DNA of 64,000 nucleotides from an uncultured Prolixibacteraceae bacterium (GTDB lineage: Bacteria; Bacteroidota; Bacteroidia; Bacteroidales; Prolixibacteraceae), in the NCBI GenBank assembly GCA_937915865.1, contig CALGIG010000132.1, forward strand, positions 1 through 64,000. Reading direction: 5' to 3'. This document shows, in pieces, positions 45,901-55,320 of the stretch. The notes beneath the pieces are model-generated. The model saw only the letters and a program-made list of their open reading frames with translations, was not told the DNA's origin and made no database searches. A program made the translations under genes and the position numbers. The stretch's first letter is position 1. Each line of letters begins with the position of its first letter.

Positions 45901-48521
45901 ATTATGGCGAAGGTGCAGCCAATCAGGCTACTATGCTGACTTTTACTTCAGATAAAAAGAGCTACATAACCGGCGACAAAATTCATGTCAGTTTCCCGGC
46001 TCCTGATAAAGGCCGTGCGTTGGTGACCATTGAAGACGGAACCAAAATTCTGGATAAATTTTGGGTGAACACGACCGCCGGAAACAACGATTTGGCGATT
46101 AAGGCAACTGCCGCTATGGCGCCATGTTCGTACCTCCATATCAGCCTCATTCAGCCTTACGGACAGCGCAACAACGACAACCCGATCCGCATGTACGGTG
46201 TGATTCCGGTGCCGGTGGAAGATCCGGGTTCACGTTTGGCTCCGGTACTGAAAATTGCCGAAGAAGTTCGTCCTGAGAAAGAAATAAGCATGACTGTGAG
46301 CGAAAAAAGCGGCAAAGCCATGAATTACACCGTCGCCATGGTTGACGAAGGCTTGCTCGATATCACCGGCTTCGTTACGCCCGACCCGTGGAGCGGCATT
46401 TACCAGCGCGAAGCGTTGGGCGTGAAAACCTGGGACTTGTTCGACGACGTGCTGGGCGCTTTCGGTGGCCGCCTCGAAAAACTGTTTGCCATTGGCGGCG
46501 ACATGAGTCCGGTTGATCCGGCGAAAAACAAGGCCAACCGCTTCAAGCCGGTGGTTCATTTCGAAGGGCCGTTCCGGTTGGAAAAAGGACAGTCGCACAC
46601 ACACAGTTTCAAATTACCGCCCTACAACGGCTCAGTACGCACGATGGTGATTGCCGGAAGCGAAGGCGCTTTTGGTTCCACCGAAAAAACAAGTAAGGTT
46701 AAAAGCCCGCTGATGTTGTTGCCAGTAGCCCCGCGATCCATCGGTTTCGACGAGGACATAACCATTCCCGTTTCGGTGTTTGCACAAAGCGCTAACCTGA
46801 AAAATGTGCAGGTGAAGATCAGTTGTTCCGAACATTTCAAAATTGCTTCGGAAGCTGTGCAAACCGTCAATTTTACGCAGGAAGGCGAAAAAACGATTGA
46901 CTTCCGAATCAAATCTGAAGAGCTTTCAGGCGTTGGAACCATTATACTGACGGCAACTTCGGGCAACGAAAGCACCAAATACGAACTGAATATTCCGGTG
47001 AAATCGCGGGATTTGCCCATTTCAAAAACCGTGACCAAAATGGTTTCTGCCGGGCAAACCGACCAATTTACGTTAGTTCCGTTTGGCATGAAAGGCAGCA
47101 ACAAAGCGGTGGTAACCGTCAGCGGATTGCCATCGGCCAATTTATCGTCGCGCCTTGAATACCTCATCCAATACCCGCACGGATGCACCGAACAGACCGT
47201 TTCGTCGATATTTCCGCAGCTTTTCCTCTCCGGAATTCAGGACTTGAGCGCTGAGCAGAAAACGCAAATCAGCAACCATATTCAGGCCGGAATAACCAAA
47301 CTGAAAAAGCACCAGAATGTGGATGGCTCGTTTGCTTTTTGGCCGGGTATGGCTTCGAACGATGAATGGCTGACCAGCTATGTCGGGCATTTCTTTTGCG
47401 AGGCAGAGGCCAAAGGGTTCACCATTCCGGCGGATATGAAAAAGCGCTGGCTTGCCTATCAGTCGCGCATAGCGTCAGAATGGAAAGGCAACTATCCGTA
47501 CCAGAAAGTTGTTCAGGCTTATCGTTTATATACGCTGGCACTGGCCGGTGAGCCCGTTTTCAGCGCGATGAACCGTTTGCGCGAAGACAAGGATTTGCCC
47601 ACCTCGGGCCGCTGGTTTTTGGCCGGGGCATACGCTGAAGGTGCCCGCCCCGAAGCAGCTTACGAGCTGATCAACATGATGGACATTTCGCCAAAAGACG
47701 ATTTCAATGCCTACACCTACGGCGATCAAACCCGCGACCGTGCGATGCTGCTGTTGTGTATGGTCAGGCTGAAAGACCAGAACAACGTGTTGACACTATA
47801 CAAGCGCATTGCTGAAGAACTAAACAGCGACGAATGGATGAGCACCCAAACCACTTCGTTTGCCCTGAGCGGAATTTGCAAAACAATGGAGCTATTCAAG
47901 ACTTCAGGAAAAGGAATGAATTTCACCTTTACCGCCGGAAAAGCCAGCGAAGCGATCAAAACTACCGCTTCGTTCAAGACTGCTTTCTCCGGAGATTTGT
48001 CGGCTGATTTGCCCGTGTCGGTAAAGAATACGTCGGAAGGAACTTTGTTTGTTGACTACTATACCGAAGGAATCCCGAAAGCGGGGCAGTCGGTGAAGAT
48101 TGATCGTAAGCTCGAAACATCGGTGAAGTTTATGAACAGCAATCGCGTGCCGGTAGACATTACCAACTTGAAGCAGGGAACTGATTTGATAGCCGTGGTG
48201 ATTGTTTCGAACAAATCGATTGAAAGTGTGGGTAACCTGGCGTTGACGTTCCAGGTGCCGTCGGGCTGGGAAATTCGCAATACGCGCATGTACAACCAGG
48301 TGGCGTCTGCTGGCGAAGATCAGTACGAGTACCGCGATTTTCGCGATGATAAAGTGTGCACGTATTTCAGCTTAAATAAAGGACAGACGAAGACTTTCAC
48401 GTTGTTGCTCAATGCTTCATACCTTGGTAAATTCTATTTTCCAAATATTCAGGCCGAAGCGATGTATGACAAGAGCTATTTGTCGGTCATTCCGGGAATG
48501 TGGGTTGAAGTGGTGAAATAG
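42939..48521 (+). CDS. Bacterial alpha-2-macroglobulin lipoprotein with thioester motif
   Basis: 1860 aa from the ATG at 42939. The lipoprotein signal (IPIFSILLVVFSVFTSC, Cys22) starts here, so the 18 upstream codons are dropped. Order: N-terminal macroglobulin domains, MG2-like region with YGERGAWRPGDSIYVSVFVDD near 650, bait region and MG domains to about 1100, A2M domain (RLEKGQSHTHSFKLPPYNG-type entry, RTMVIAGSEGAFGS) and the thioester CTEQ at residues 1416-1419 (YPHGCTEQTVSSIFPQ), followed by the alpha-toroid (GSFAFWPGMASNDEWLTSYVGHF) and C-terminal receptor-like domain. These proteins trap attacking proteases in the periplasm and are typically linked to PBP1C, found here at 52204. Confidence 0.93.
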   Translation: MRSIFIPIFSILLVVFSVFTSCKPKQDRGQIIHLIEVDPDFSAYIDEYSSGIISGKGTFQVKLSPGAATTFEQHMGSVDKASLFDITPSVKGDCSYADGTLSFKPSEELKEATEYVVSFNLKNILPVPAKLEVLKFNVFTLKRNFSVAILGLKTGSAEKANEYSLEGELKTSVVINSEAIEKVVEAQQSGSNLKIEWEHRPEENRHLFTIKNIERKQSASTVKVSWDGDVIDVDNNGKQEIEIPAIGDFRLLETHIIQQPEQQVKLYFSDALDSKQDLEGLVEVKASTSNKLAVDGNQVTVYLGERLSGVCSLDINRNIRNKDGQALPQDYVSALEFQLQKPQLRLPGKGVIMPDNGTVIFPFEAVNVKAVDLRIVKVYSSNMNSFLQNSSIGDTYDLKRVGRLIFSKRVDLVTDQVVDLNKWNAFSIDLSKYVTIEKGAIYEVEIGMQKEYSVYPCQDGEPQVKREDEDQDEYYTRKEPEKGYDSNKALTAEKEYWDDPDTWQNGYYDRYYNWRLHDNPCSRAYYTSDRNIKRNILVSNIGLTVKKGLGNDVLVACSDLKTGLPLQGVKLEILNYQLQNIGTGSSDGDGFASILVTGKPFLLVASQNDQKSYLKLNESNALSLSQFDVSGEKSQQGLKAFLYGERGAWRPGDSIYVSVFVDDRNAPLPENHPVNFKLINTKGQIIQEQLKPLDKKKLITFRTATSPDAETGIWKALVSIGGAEFTKHLRIETIKPNRLKINATFSREVIGSDDQSATARIESAWLTGVNAPSLRTIVELGLRAEKTRFENFPLFNFDDPSKVFKYETKTILDGRTDESGNLSFPVYPGRIADAPGILNADYTVRIFEPGGDASIRQFSRKFSPYTKYAGLQIPSSGQNKDFIKVDDGTPIKLVSVSATGQAVSDRIQLMIYKMEWRWWWESSDQNMGSYINRNNARLILSKDISLNGSPVTLNEVFKPMEWGRYMVVAQSASGHTSAVTVFNKPDYYYGEGAANQATMLTFTSDKKSYITGDKIHVSFPAPDKGRALVTIEDGTKILDKFWVNTTAGNNDLAIKATAAMAPCSYLHISLIQPYGQRNNDNPIRMYGVIPVPVEDPGSRLAPVLKIAEEVRPEKEISMTVSEKSGKAMNYTVAMVDEGLLDITGFVTPDPWSGIYQREALGVKTWDLFDDVLGAFGGRLEKLFAIGGDMSPVDPAKNKANRFKPVVHFEGPFRLEKGQSHTHSFKLPPYNGSVRTMVIAGSEGAFGSTEKTSKVKSPLMLLPVAPRSIGFDEDITIPVSVFAQSANLKNVQVKISCSEHFKIASEAVQTVNFTQEGEKTIDFRIKSEELSGVGTIILTATSGNESTKYELNIPVKSRDLPISKTVTKMVSAGQTDQFTLVPFGMKGSNKAVVTVSGLPSANLSSRLEYLIQYPHGCTEQTVSSIFPQLFLSGIQDLSAEQKTQISNHIQAGITKLKKHQNVDGSFAFWPGMASNDEWLTSYVGHFFCEAEAKGFTIPADMKKRWLAYQSRIASEWKGNYPYQKVVQAYRLYTLALAGEPVFSAMNRLREDKDLPTSGRWFLAGAYAEGARPEAAYELINMMDISPKDDFNAYTYGDQTRDRAMLLLCMVRLKDQNNVLTLYKRIAEELNSDEWMSTQTTSFALSGICKTMELFKTSGKGMNFTFTAGKASEAIKTTASFKTAFSGDLSADLPVSVKNTSEGTLFVDYYTEGIPKAGQSVKIDRKLETSVKFMNSNRVPVDITNLKQGTDLIAVVIVSNKSIESVGNLALTFQVPSGWEIRNTRMYNQVASAGEDQYEYRDFRDDKVCTYFSLNKGQTKTFTLLLNASYLGKFYFPNIQAEAMYDKSYLSVIPGMWVEVVK

Positions 48522-48578
48522 AAAAATGATTTGAAAATTCTTGAATATGGCGATGTAAAAATGGAGCAGAATGGATGA

Positions 48579-48630
48579 ATGGTTAAATTGTTTAATGGTT
48601 AAAGGAATGACAATTAGACAATTTAGCCAT
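48579..48630. terminator. Hairpin between convergent genes
   Basis: ATGGTTAAATTGT (48579-48591) pairs with ACAATTTAGCCAT (48618-48630) with one G-U pair. It is AT-rich, without a clear T-run. Possible bidirectional terminator. Confidence 0.45.
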
Positions 48631-48662
48631 TTAACCTGCAATCCTTATCCCGAAGCATTTTT

Positions 48663-49685
48663 CTAATGGATATCCCATTCTCCGGGGATTTCATAAAATG
48701 GGAAAATGCTTCGTTTGCCCGGCTCTTTTAGCAAGAATGAAATAGTAAGTTCGAGTGAACCTTGCGATTTTAAACCAACTCCATTGATATTAACATCATA
48801 CGAAATTGCAGATTTGAATTTTTTTCCGATAAAACCAGCCATAACAATCATATCGGTGTTTTTTTCGGAAGTGATACGGTTCCAGGCTCCAAGGGTCAAT
48901 CCTCTTCGGTTGGCATAAAATCCATAAGTTAAACTTTGGTACCCTCCCTGCGACTGAAGTATGAAGTTAGGCGTAAATTTGATGAGCTTCCTTAGATGCC
49001 CGGGGCGAAACCATGGAAAACTGTATTCGAAATGAACTGTATATTTACGCTTTAAAGGATATGACGTTCCGGGGTATAGAGATTGATCTGGTTCAGCAAG
49101 ATGGTCAGCGGCAATACCAAAAAAATATTTGTCGTTGAACATCAGTATCCCTGTTCCAAAATCAGGTATTATGCGATTGTTGTTTTCAGGCAAGGTTTCT
49201 GAACTGATGCTCGAATTTTCGGAGTATAACTGGTCGGCAAAAATCAAACGGTTGTAATTTAGCGAATTTAATTTACCTCCGGCAGTGATACTTCCGTCCA
49301 TGGTCCAGTCGCTACTCAATTTAATTTCTTTCGAAAATAAAGCTTTAAAGCTGGTTTCCGAATAAATTCCGCCACCTTGCACATCATTGAATACAAGCAA
49401 TCCAACTCCACTTTTAATTGAATGAATATAGGTATCGAAGGCAGCGAAATAATTGATATAAGCATTTCCCATCGCAGGCCACTGGTTTCGGTATTGCAGA
49501 CTGGCACGTGGTACTTTCATGGTTCCGGTATACGCCGGATTCAGATAAGTAGGATTCATGTAAAATTGAGAGAAATAAACATCCTGAGCTTTTGTTTGAA
49601 GATATTTTCCTGAGATAAGGCTGAAAACAAATGCTATTCTAATAATTGTTTTTCCCGGGTTACAAAGTATTGTTTGCTGTTTCAT
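48663..49685 (-). CDS. PorP/SprF-family type IX secretion membrane protein
   Basis: 340 aa with an N-terminal signal. The mature start AQDVYFSQFYMNPTYLNPAYTG is the PorP/SprF signature. IKSGVGLLVFNDVQGGG, GTGILMFNDKYFFGIAADHL and the C-terminal beta strands describe an outer-membrane barrel. PorP/SprF proteins help T9SS cargo reach or stay at the surface, and copies are often encoded beside a type B (CHU_C) cargo gene. That is the case here: it begins 12 bp after the 49698-51989 gene. Confidence 0.92.
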   Translation of the reverse strand: MKQQTILCNPGKTIIRIAFVFSLISGKYLQTKAQDVYFSQFYMNPTYLNPAYTGTMKVPRASLQYRNQWPAMGNAYINYFAAFDTYIHSIKSGVGLLVFNDVQGGGIYSETSFKALFSKEIKLSSDWTMDGSITAGGKLNSLNYNRLIFADQLYSENSSISSETLPENNNRIIPDFGTGILMFNDKYFFGIAADHLAEPDQSLYPGTSYPLKRKYTVHFEYSFPWFRPGHLRKLIKFTPNFILQSQGGYQSLTYGFYANRRGLTLGAWNRITSEKNTDMIVMAGFIGKKFKSAISYDVNINGVGLKSQGSLELTISFLLKEPGKRSIFPFYEIPGEWDIH

Positions 49686-49697
49686 TGTAGTTTTGTT

Positions 49698-51989
49698 TTA
49701 TCGAACCAGCATTACATTACCTTTTTGCAAGTGATGATACCCTTGAATGTCATCATATTCTATAACCCAAACATAAATTCCCAGATCGGCCGGCTGGCTA
49801 CCGGGCAAATTACCATCCCATCCGGTTTCGTAATCCGATGTTTTAAATATTACTGCACCTATACGGTTGTATATCTGAAATTTATATTTTTGGTTATCAA
49901 CGCCAACAATTGTTGGTTGAAAAACACGATTCATTGAAATATCACTAGCAGGTCTGAAAGCATTAGGAACTGAAAAAGCCAATGGCACAATCTTGATGTC
50001 CATTCCAATGGTGTCGCTGCATCCAAAAGCATTGGTTGCTTTGAGTATAACATGATATAACCCAACATCGGGGTAATGGTGTTGGGGGCTTGTTTCCTGG
50101 CTTGTTGATCCATCTCCCAAATCCCATTCAAAGTTAACAGCGCCCTCGGTATGATTTATAAAGGTAATGTCGGGATGGTCGAGTGTAGCTATAGGATAAT
50201 CCGGGCTAAAACTTAAAACTGGCATCAAAACATCAACATGAATAGTGTCAGAATTTTCACATCCATTTTGGTTGGTGACGGTTATTGAATAATCTCCTGA
50301 TTTCTCAACGGTAAAGGTCTGATCTGTCGAATTATCCTGCCATAAATAGCTTTTGTAGCCTTCTTTTGCTTTTATAATCATTTCGCCTGAGAGGCATACC
50401 GTGGTGTCTCTGCCAAGATAGATGACAGGCTTATCTGTTTTAACGTAAACGCTGTCTTTCTCGATGCAACCCAGATTTGTTTGTGCAATTACTTTATACC
50501 AACCTTTTTTTGAAACTGTAATAGCCGATACTGTGTCGCCGGTACTCCATTTGTACTTGTTGAAAAATGAACCAGCGTCTATTTCGGTAGTTGATCCATC
50601 ACAAATGAGTAATGTATCTGAATTTGATTCTCCCTTAATGTCTAATTGTAAATTTAAACTAAAACCCACTCCATAACCATACGATTCGGTATTGCCATTA
50701 TCGCCAAAACCATAAACTGATGCCAGAAATCCGCCATCCTTACTTGTACTGTTGGTCTTCAAACGGTGGTTCCCTTTCGAAACAGCTATTTGTGCATAAG
50801 AATATTTAGTGCCCGAAAATGGAAGGAATTGTCCGCCAATTGAGTTGCCATCCATTGTTACTAATGAAGTTTCTGATGTTAGAGTTACCACATTTACATA
50901 GAATATATTCTTTACCAGGTTCGATTCGTAGGCCGTGAAAGTTACATCGTTGGTTTTCTGGGTTATTGGGCTTATTATGGTCATGAAAGGATCGCCAACG
51001 CCTGAAGAGCCGTCGATGGCTTGCGACCTGCAGTATTGTGCAAGCAGAATTTTTTTAGTTGAAGTAATTTTACATGCCTGGCTGCTACTTAATTCAAATT
51101 CGTAATATTTTCCTTTGCCTAGTGTTTGCTTTGAATTTGTTGCACCAATTGTAACAACGGTTCCATCCTCTTCAGCTAAAATTCGGTACGTATCTTTACT
51201 CCTTAGATTGAGTGGAACGGTATAAAACTCTCTTCCCCAAGTGTTTGTTTGTGGAATTTGTTCGTATAAATGATCAGCCGATTGGGCTGTATTTGGAATA
51301 TAAGATGACATTGTTCCAGAGAAAAAAGCTATTGGTTGACTGGCTGAAATATAGCTTCCTGTTAAATCGTTTATCGATCGTACCTGGTATACCTGTCCCT
51401 TATTTAGTGTGACCGAAATTGCTGAATTTGCTTTATTCGATTCAGTATCAACCGATGGTACAATCTTTACCAAAGTGTTGTTGGCAGTCGCAACAATCAT
51501 AAATTCACTTTTGGTTTCGCTATTACTGCTTTTGGGCGAATAGCATATTGCAAAATACTCCGAACCAATTGATTTTAGAGGATAAATTACAGCTACATCT
51601 GACGACTGTGTACGGTAATTAAAAGCATAAACGTTTACCGGATTATCCGAAACGAGATGAATTCCTTTATTTTCAATATTTTCAGAATAGGAAGGTTCAA
51701 GTATTGAATAATCAATAGAAATAGTCTGCGGAATATTAGCTGCAATGGTATAATTGCCAATCAATGTCTCATTGGGGCCGTAGGTAAGCGTTATATTGGC
51801 GCCAAGTTGAGATGTTACAGTTATTTGAGTGTAATGGATTGATCCGGTATTTCGATTTTGTAAGAAAGCAAACCAGAATTCATTTCCTTGGGTTGAGTAG
51901 TGACACATGTCAACAACATCGCCAGCAAATCCGATAAGGGAACAATACCAAATCAGGACAACGCTTATCGAGGTCGTTAATTTTTTCAT
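49698..51989 (-). CDS. Large T9SS cargo: IgGFc-binding-like, PKD and type B (CHU_C) sorting domains
   Basis: 763 aa with a signal peptide. Residues about 30-470 resemble the IgGFc-binding N-terminal domain (YSTQGNEFWFAFLQN, NVYAFNYRTQSSDVAVIYPL, SQPIAFFSGTMSSYIPN). Residues about 490-590 hold two Ig-like beta repeats with the pattern YKWSTGDTVSAITVSKKGWY and YLWQDNSTDQTFTVEKSGDY. A PKD domain follows at about 600-675 (FEWDLGDGSTSQETSPQHHY). The C-terminal 85 residues are the gliding-motility-associated CHU_C domain (VPNAFRPASDI, FQIYNRIGAVIFKT, GWDGNLPGSQPADLGIYVW). Likely surface adhesin exported with the help of the adjacent PorP/SprF protein. Confidence 0.9.
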   Translation of the reverse strand: MKKLTTSISVVLIWYCSLIGFAGDVVDMCHYSTQGNEFWFAFLQNRNTGSIHYTQITVTSQLGANITLTYGPNETLIGNYTIAANIPQTISIDYSILEPSYSENIENKGIHLVSDNPVNVYAFNYRTQSSDVAVIYPLKSIGSEYFAICYSPKSSNSETKSEFMIVATANNTLVKIVPSVDTESNKANSAISVTLNKGQVYQVRSINDLTGSYISASQPIAFFSGTMSSYIPNTAQSADHLYEQIPQTNTWGREFYTVPLNLRSKDTYRILAEEDGTVVTIGATNSKQTLGKGKYYEFELSSSQACKITSTKKILLAQYCRSQAIDGSSGVGDPFMTIISPITQKTNDVTFTAYESNLVKNIFYVNVVTLTSETSLVTMDGNSIGGQFLPFSGTKYSYAQIAVSKGNHRLKTNSTSKDGGFLASVYGFGDNGNTESYGYGVGFSLNLQLDIKGESNSDTLLICDGSTTEIDAGSFFNKYKWSTGDTVSAITVSKKGWYKVIAQTNLGCIEKDSVYVKTDKPVIYLGRDTTVCLSGEMIIKAKEGYKSYLWQDNSTDQTFTVEKSGDYSITVTNQNGCENSDTIHVDVLMPVLSFSPDYPIATLDHPDITFINHTEGAVNFEWDLGDGSTSQETSPQHHYPDVGLYHVILKATNAFGCSDTIGMDIKIVPLAFSVPNAFRPASDISMNRVFQPTIVGVDNQKYKFQIYNRIGAVIFKTSDYETGWDGNLPGSQPADLGIYVWVIEYDDIQGYHHLQKGNVMLVR

Positions 51990-52203
51990 TCGGGTGTCGC
52001 CTTTTAGTTAGTTTTTATGCTTCAGATCAGCCACTTAGGTTTAAATAAATGCTTTTGTTTGTCCGATTTGCATTGTTTTGTAAATGTAATCCGTTTTTAT
52101 TCGGATGTTCCCTACCTGTTATTGTTTATTTTTAGGGAAAATTTGAGAAGATTTACCAAAGTCAAATTTGTGCAATAAATCTGATTTTGAAGGCATAGTT
52201 AAG

Positions 52204-54537
52204 ATGTGGAAAAAACTCATACAATTCATTGTAGTAACATTGGCTGTTTTGTTTTTTGCTGTTTTGCTTGCGCCCATGCCGCGGTTCAATAACCCTTGTT
52301 CTACCGTAGTGTTGGCCAGCGACGGCCAGTTATTGGGCGCACGTATTTCTACCGATGGACAATGGCGTTTCCCACAAACCGATACCGTACCAGAGAAATT
52401 TCGTCAATGCCTAATCTTATTTGAGGATCAATACTTTCGTTTTCATCCAGGAGTTAATTTATTTGCTATTGGCCGGGCAATAGTGCAAAATGCAAAAGCA
52501 CACCACATTGTAAGTGGCGGGAGCACGATTTCCATGCAGGTTGCCCGAATGGCCGGAAAAGGGAAACATCGTACTATCAGCAATAAACTGATTGAAATGC
52601 TTTCAGCCCTGAAACTGGAATTGCTTTACAGCAAGCGAAAAATACTTTCGATTTATGCCAGCAATGCTCCTTACGGCGGTAACCTGGTTGGTATTGAGGC
52701 AGCTTGCTGGCGGTATTTCGGTCATAGCTCCCATCAATTATCTTGGGCCGAAGCGGCTACATTGGCTGTTTTGCCCAATTCCCCTTCACTTATTTTTCCG
52801 GGGAATAACGATCAAAAGCTGAAGATCAAACGTGATAAACTACTGAAAAAACTTCTGGATAAAAAAATTATTGAACCACTCGATTACGAACTGGCGCTTG
52901 ATGAAGCGCCTCCCTGTAAACCATTTCCATTGCCCGATCACTCGTTTCACCTGACCGAACGGCTCAAAAAATCGAATCAGGGGCAGCGGGTAACAACCAG
53001 TATCGATTTTCAATTGCAGCAACAGGTGAGGGCTTTGGTAGGTGAGCATAGCAGCCAGTTGGCAGCGCAACATATTTACAACGCGGCAGCTATTGTTGTC
53101 GATGTTCGGAACAATAAAGTGAAAGCTTATATTGGTAATTCGCCCGCCAATAATTTTGATGAGGCTAATACGCAAGTAGATATGATTACCGCTTTGCGAA
53201 GTACAGGTAGTATTTTGAAACCTTTTTTGTATGCGTCAATGTTGTCGGGAGGCGAAATGTTGCCCCACACGCTGTTGCCCGATATTCCGGTTTACTTGTC
53301 GGGTTATGCACCCAAAAATTTTGACTATACCTTTCATGGGGCTGTTGCAGCATCACAAGCATTGTCGTGGTCGCTCAATATTCCGGCCATTGCCATGTTG
53401 CGCAAATATGGGGTCGACCGTTTTATGGATATGCTGAAAAAGCTGGGTTTTACATCGTTTACGCAAAGTTCCGATCATTATGGTTTGTCGCTCATCCTTG
53501 GCGGCGGCGAAACTTCGCTATGGGAACTGGCTTCGGCTTACGCTGGTATGTCGCGAACATTGAATAATTATCAGCATACGCATCGCTATTTTCAGGATAA
53601 TTATCTAAAACCTTCACTTCTGAAAGGGAACGAACAGACAGAACACCATTCGTGTGATGCTATTCTTGATGCTGATGCTATATGGTTCACTTTTCAGGCT
53701 TTGCTCGAAGTAAACCGCCCAGGAGAATTAGCTGGGTGGGAATATTTTCAATCGTCGCGACGGGTAGCCTGGAAAACCGGCACCAGTTTTGGCTTTCGCG
53801 ATGCCTGGGCCGTGGCTACAACGCCCGACTATGTGGTTGCTGTTTGGGCCGGAAATTCAAACGGAGAAGGACGTCCGGGATTGGTTGGAGTTTCGGCTGC
53901 TGCTCCACTCATGTTCAATATCCTGAATTTACTGCCCGATTCGCCACCGCATCCTCGCCCCGATGAGGAAATGACTTACGCTGAGGTTTGTGCGCATAGC
54001 GGTTATCGTGCAGGAAAAAACTGTAAAGATGTGAAGACTGAAGCCATTCCGGCTGCAGGCTTGCGCACCGATCCATGTCCCTATTGCCAATCGGTGCGGA
54101 TTCAGGAAAATAAAAACAGACCGACTGATTTGAATAATGTACGCGTCGAATCGTGGTTTATATTACCTCCGGCCATGGAATTTTATTATCGACGGTATAA
54201 CCCATCGTATTTACCTGCGCCGGTTGGCGCTGAGTATGGCGATGAATCGGCCCGCCAGGTCATGGAATTTATTTATCCAGGCTCGAACGATAAAATATAT
54301 ATCCCCAAAACTATGGATGGTAGTCCTGGTGTAGTTGTTTTTGAGGTGGCCCACCGTGAACCTGGAGTGAAGGTATACTGGCATCTCGACCAGCAGTTTA
54401 TGGGAACAACCAGTTACATACACCAAAAAGCGCTGAATCCATCGCCCGGATTGCATTGTATTACCCTAACCGATGAACACGGAAATACCATTAAACGGCA
54501 ATTCACAATTTTAAATAATTCCACTGGCAAAGATTGA
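52204..54537 (+). CDS. pbpC: Penicillin-binding protein 1C
   Basis: 777 aa from the ATG at 52204; an upstream in-frame TTG at 52168 is rejected because the membrane anchor begins at MWKKLIQFIVV. GT51 transglycosylase: FEDQYFRFHPGVN (catalytic Glu74) and SGGSTISMQVARM. Transpeptidase: SxxK Ser336-x2-Lys339 (STGSILKPF), SxN in WSLNIPAIAML near 400, KTG at 524-526 (WKTGTSFGFRD). The C-terminal about 90 residues form the BiPBP_C domain, preceded by a cysteine pair (CPYCQS). It polymerises and, in some species, cross-links peptidoglycan. Usual genomic partner of alpha-2-macroglobulin. Confidence 0.94.
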   Translation: MWKKLIQFIVVTLAVLFFAVLLAPMPRFNNPCSTVVLASDGQLLGARISTDGQWRFPQTDTVPEKFRQCLILFEDQYFRFHPGVNLFAIGRAIVQNAKAHHIVSGGSTISMQVARMAGKGKHRTISNKLIEMLSALKLELLYSKRKILSIYASNAPYGGNLVGIEAACWRYFGHSSHQLSWAEAATLAVLPNSPSLIFPGNNDQKLKIKRDKLLKKLLDKKIIEPLDYELALDEAPPCKPFPLPDHSFHLTERLKKSNQGQRVTTSIDFQLQQQVRALVGEHSSQLAAQHIYNAAAIVVDVRNNKVKAYIGNSPANNFDEANTQVDMITALRSTGSILKPFLYASMLSGGEMLPHTLLPDIPVYLSGYAPKNFDYTFHGAVAASQALSWSLNIPAIAMLRKYGVDRFMDMLKKLGFTSFTQSSDHYGLSLILGGGETSLWELASAYAGMSRTLNNYQHTHRYFQDNYLKPSLLKGNEQTEHHSCDAILDADAIWFTFQALLEVNRPGELAGWEYFQSSRRVAWKTGTSFGFRDAWAVATTPDYVVAVWAGNSNGEGRPGLVGVSAAAPLMFNILNLLPDSPPHPRPDEEMTYAEVCAHSGYRAGKNCKDVKTEAIPAAGLRTDPCPYCQSVRIQENKNRPTDLNNVRVESWFILPPAMEFYYRRYNPSYLPAPVGAEYGDESARQVMEFIYPGSNDKIYIPKTMDGSPGVVVFEVAHREPGVKVYWHLDQQFMGTTSYIHQKALNPSPGLHCITLTDEHGNTIKRQFTILNNSTGKD

Positions 54538-54617
54538 TTTTGGTGGTTTTATGCCTCAAAACATGTAGCTTAAAACAATCTTTTTTATTTGTAATTTTGT
54601 TTGTATAGAAAAAATGG

Positions 54618-55109
54618 ATGAGAAGAGTAGTAATTGTTCGACATGCAAAATCGGTGCAGTATGGTTATGACAACGATTTTTACCGCGATCTGTCAGATCG
54701 GGGAGAAAGCGATGCTGAAAAAATAAGTGAGAAACTCGTAGAACTGAATATAAGTCCTGATAAGGTTTTGTCAAGTCCGGCCACCAGGGCTTTGCACACT
54801 GCAACTATTTATTGTAAAAAACTTGGGTTTGATGTGACTAAAATCCAAAAAGAAGATGTTTTGTATTCGGGAATAACTACGCAAGGTTTTGTTGATATGC
54901 TTCATGGGGTACCAGAATCGGTGAGGACAGTTTTTGTATTCGGGCACAATCCGACAGTTTATTATCTGGCTTACAACCTTGTGAAATATTTTAATTCAGA
55001 TATGCCAACGTGTTCAACTGTTGTACTCGATTTCCCGGTTGAAAAATGGACCGACGTTTCGGCGCGCGGAGGAGTAGTTGCTTTACAATTGATTCCTAAA
55101 GCGTTGTAG
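54618..55109 (+). CDS. sixA: SixA-like phosphohistidine phosphatase
   Basis: 163 aa. RRVVIVRHAKS at residues 2-12 is the RHG-type catalytic motif (His9 region) of the histidine phosphatase superfamily. DRDLSDRGESDAEKI-like sequence (YRDLSDRGESDAEKI), SSPATRALHTATIY near 55 and FVFGHNPTVYYLAYN near 105 (second catalytic His) match SixA. It removes phosphate from histidine of signalling or phosphotransfer proteins. The start ATG at 54618 is chosen because a slightly earlier ATG gives a 5-codon frame. Confidence 0.9.
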   Translation: MRRVVIVRHAKSVQYGYDNDFYRDLSDRGESDAEKISEKLVELNISPDKVLSSPATRALHTATIYCKKLGFDVTKIQKEDVLYSGITTQGFVDMLHGVPESVRTVFVFGHNPTVYYLAYNLVKYFNSDMPTCSTVVLDFPVEKWTDVSARGGVVALQLIPKAL

Positions 55110-55266
55110 TTATTTCTGAATTGCATAGATATTCTCCAAGTTGGGGAATATATTTTCGCGTATTTCCCGTCAGGCATTTACAACAAAGAATTTTATCTCA
55201 TTTAAATTACTTCAAAAATCAATAAAACGCTCGATAAATGCATCGCCACTGTCCCGGCAGGTGCGG

Positions 55267-55320
55267 TTCAACCTGGAATAATCGCTGGGCGTTGCACGCC
55301 GCTCATATTCTTATTTATTA
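55267..55320. repeat. 54-bp direct repeat, copy 1, at the 3' end of the Fic gene
   Basis: 52 of 54 bases match copy 2 at 58145-58198. The core contains GGCGT-TGC-ACGCC, a short palindrome. On the minus strand the repeat begins inside the last codons of the fic gene and runs downstream of it. Repeats placed directly after unrelated same-strand genes resemble cassette recombination sites, but I could not find a full integron attC consensus pair. Confidence 0.8.

Noticed and set aside
46622..47188. Minus-strand ORF of 188 codons inside the alpha-2-macroglobulin gene
   Set aside because: Antisense to a well-supported coding region of higher GC; composition looks like a reading-frame shadow.
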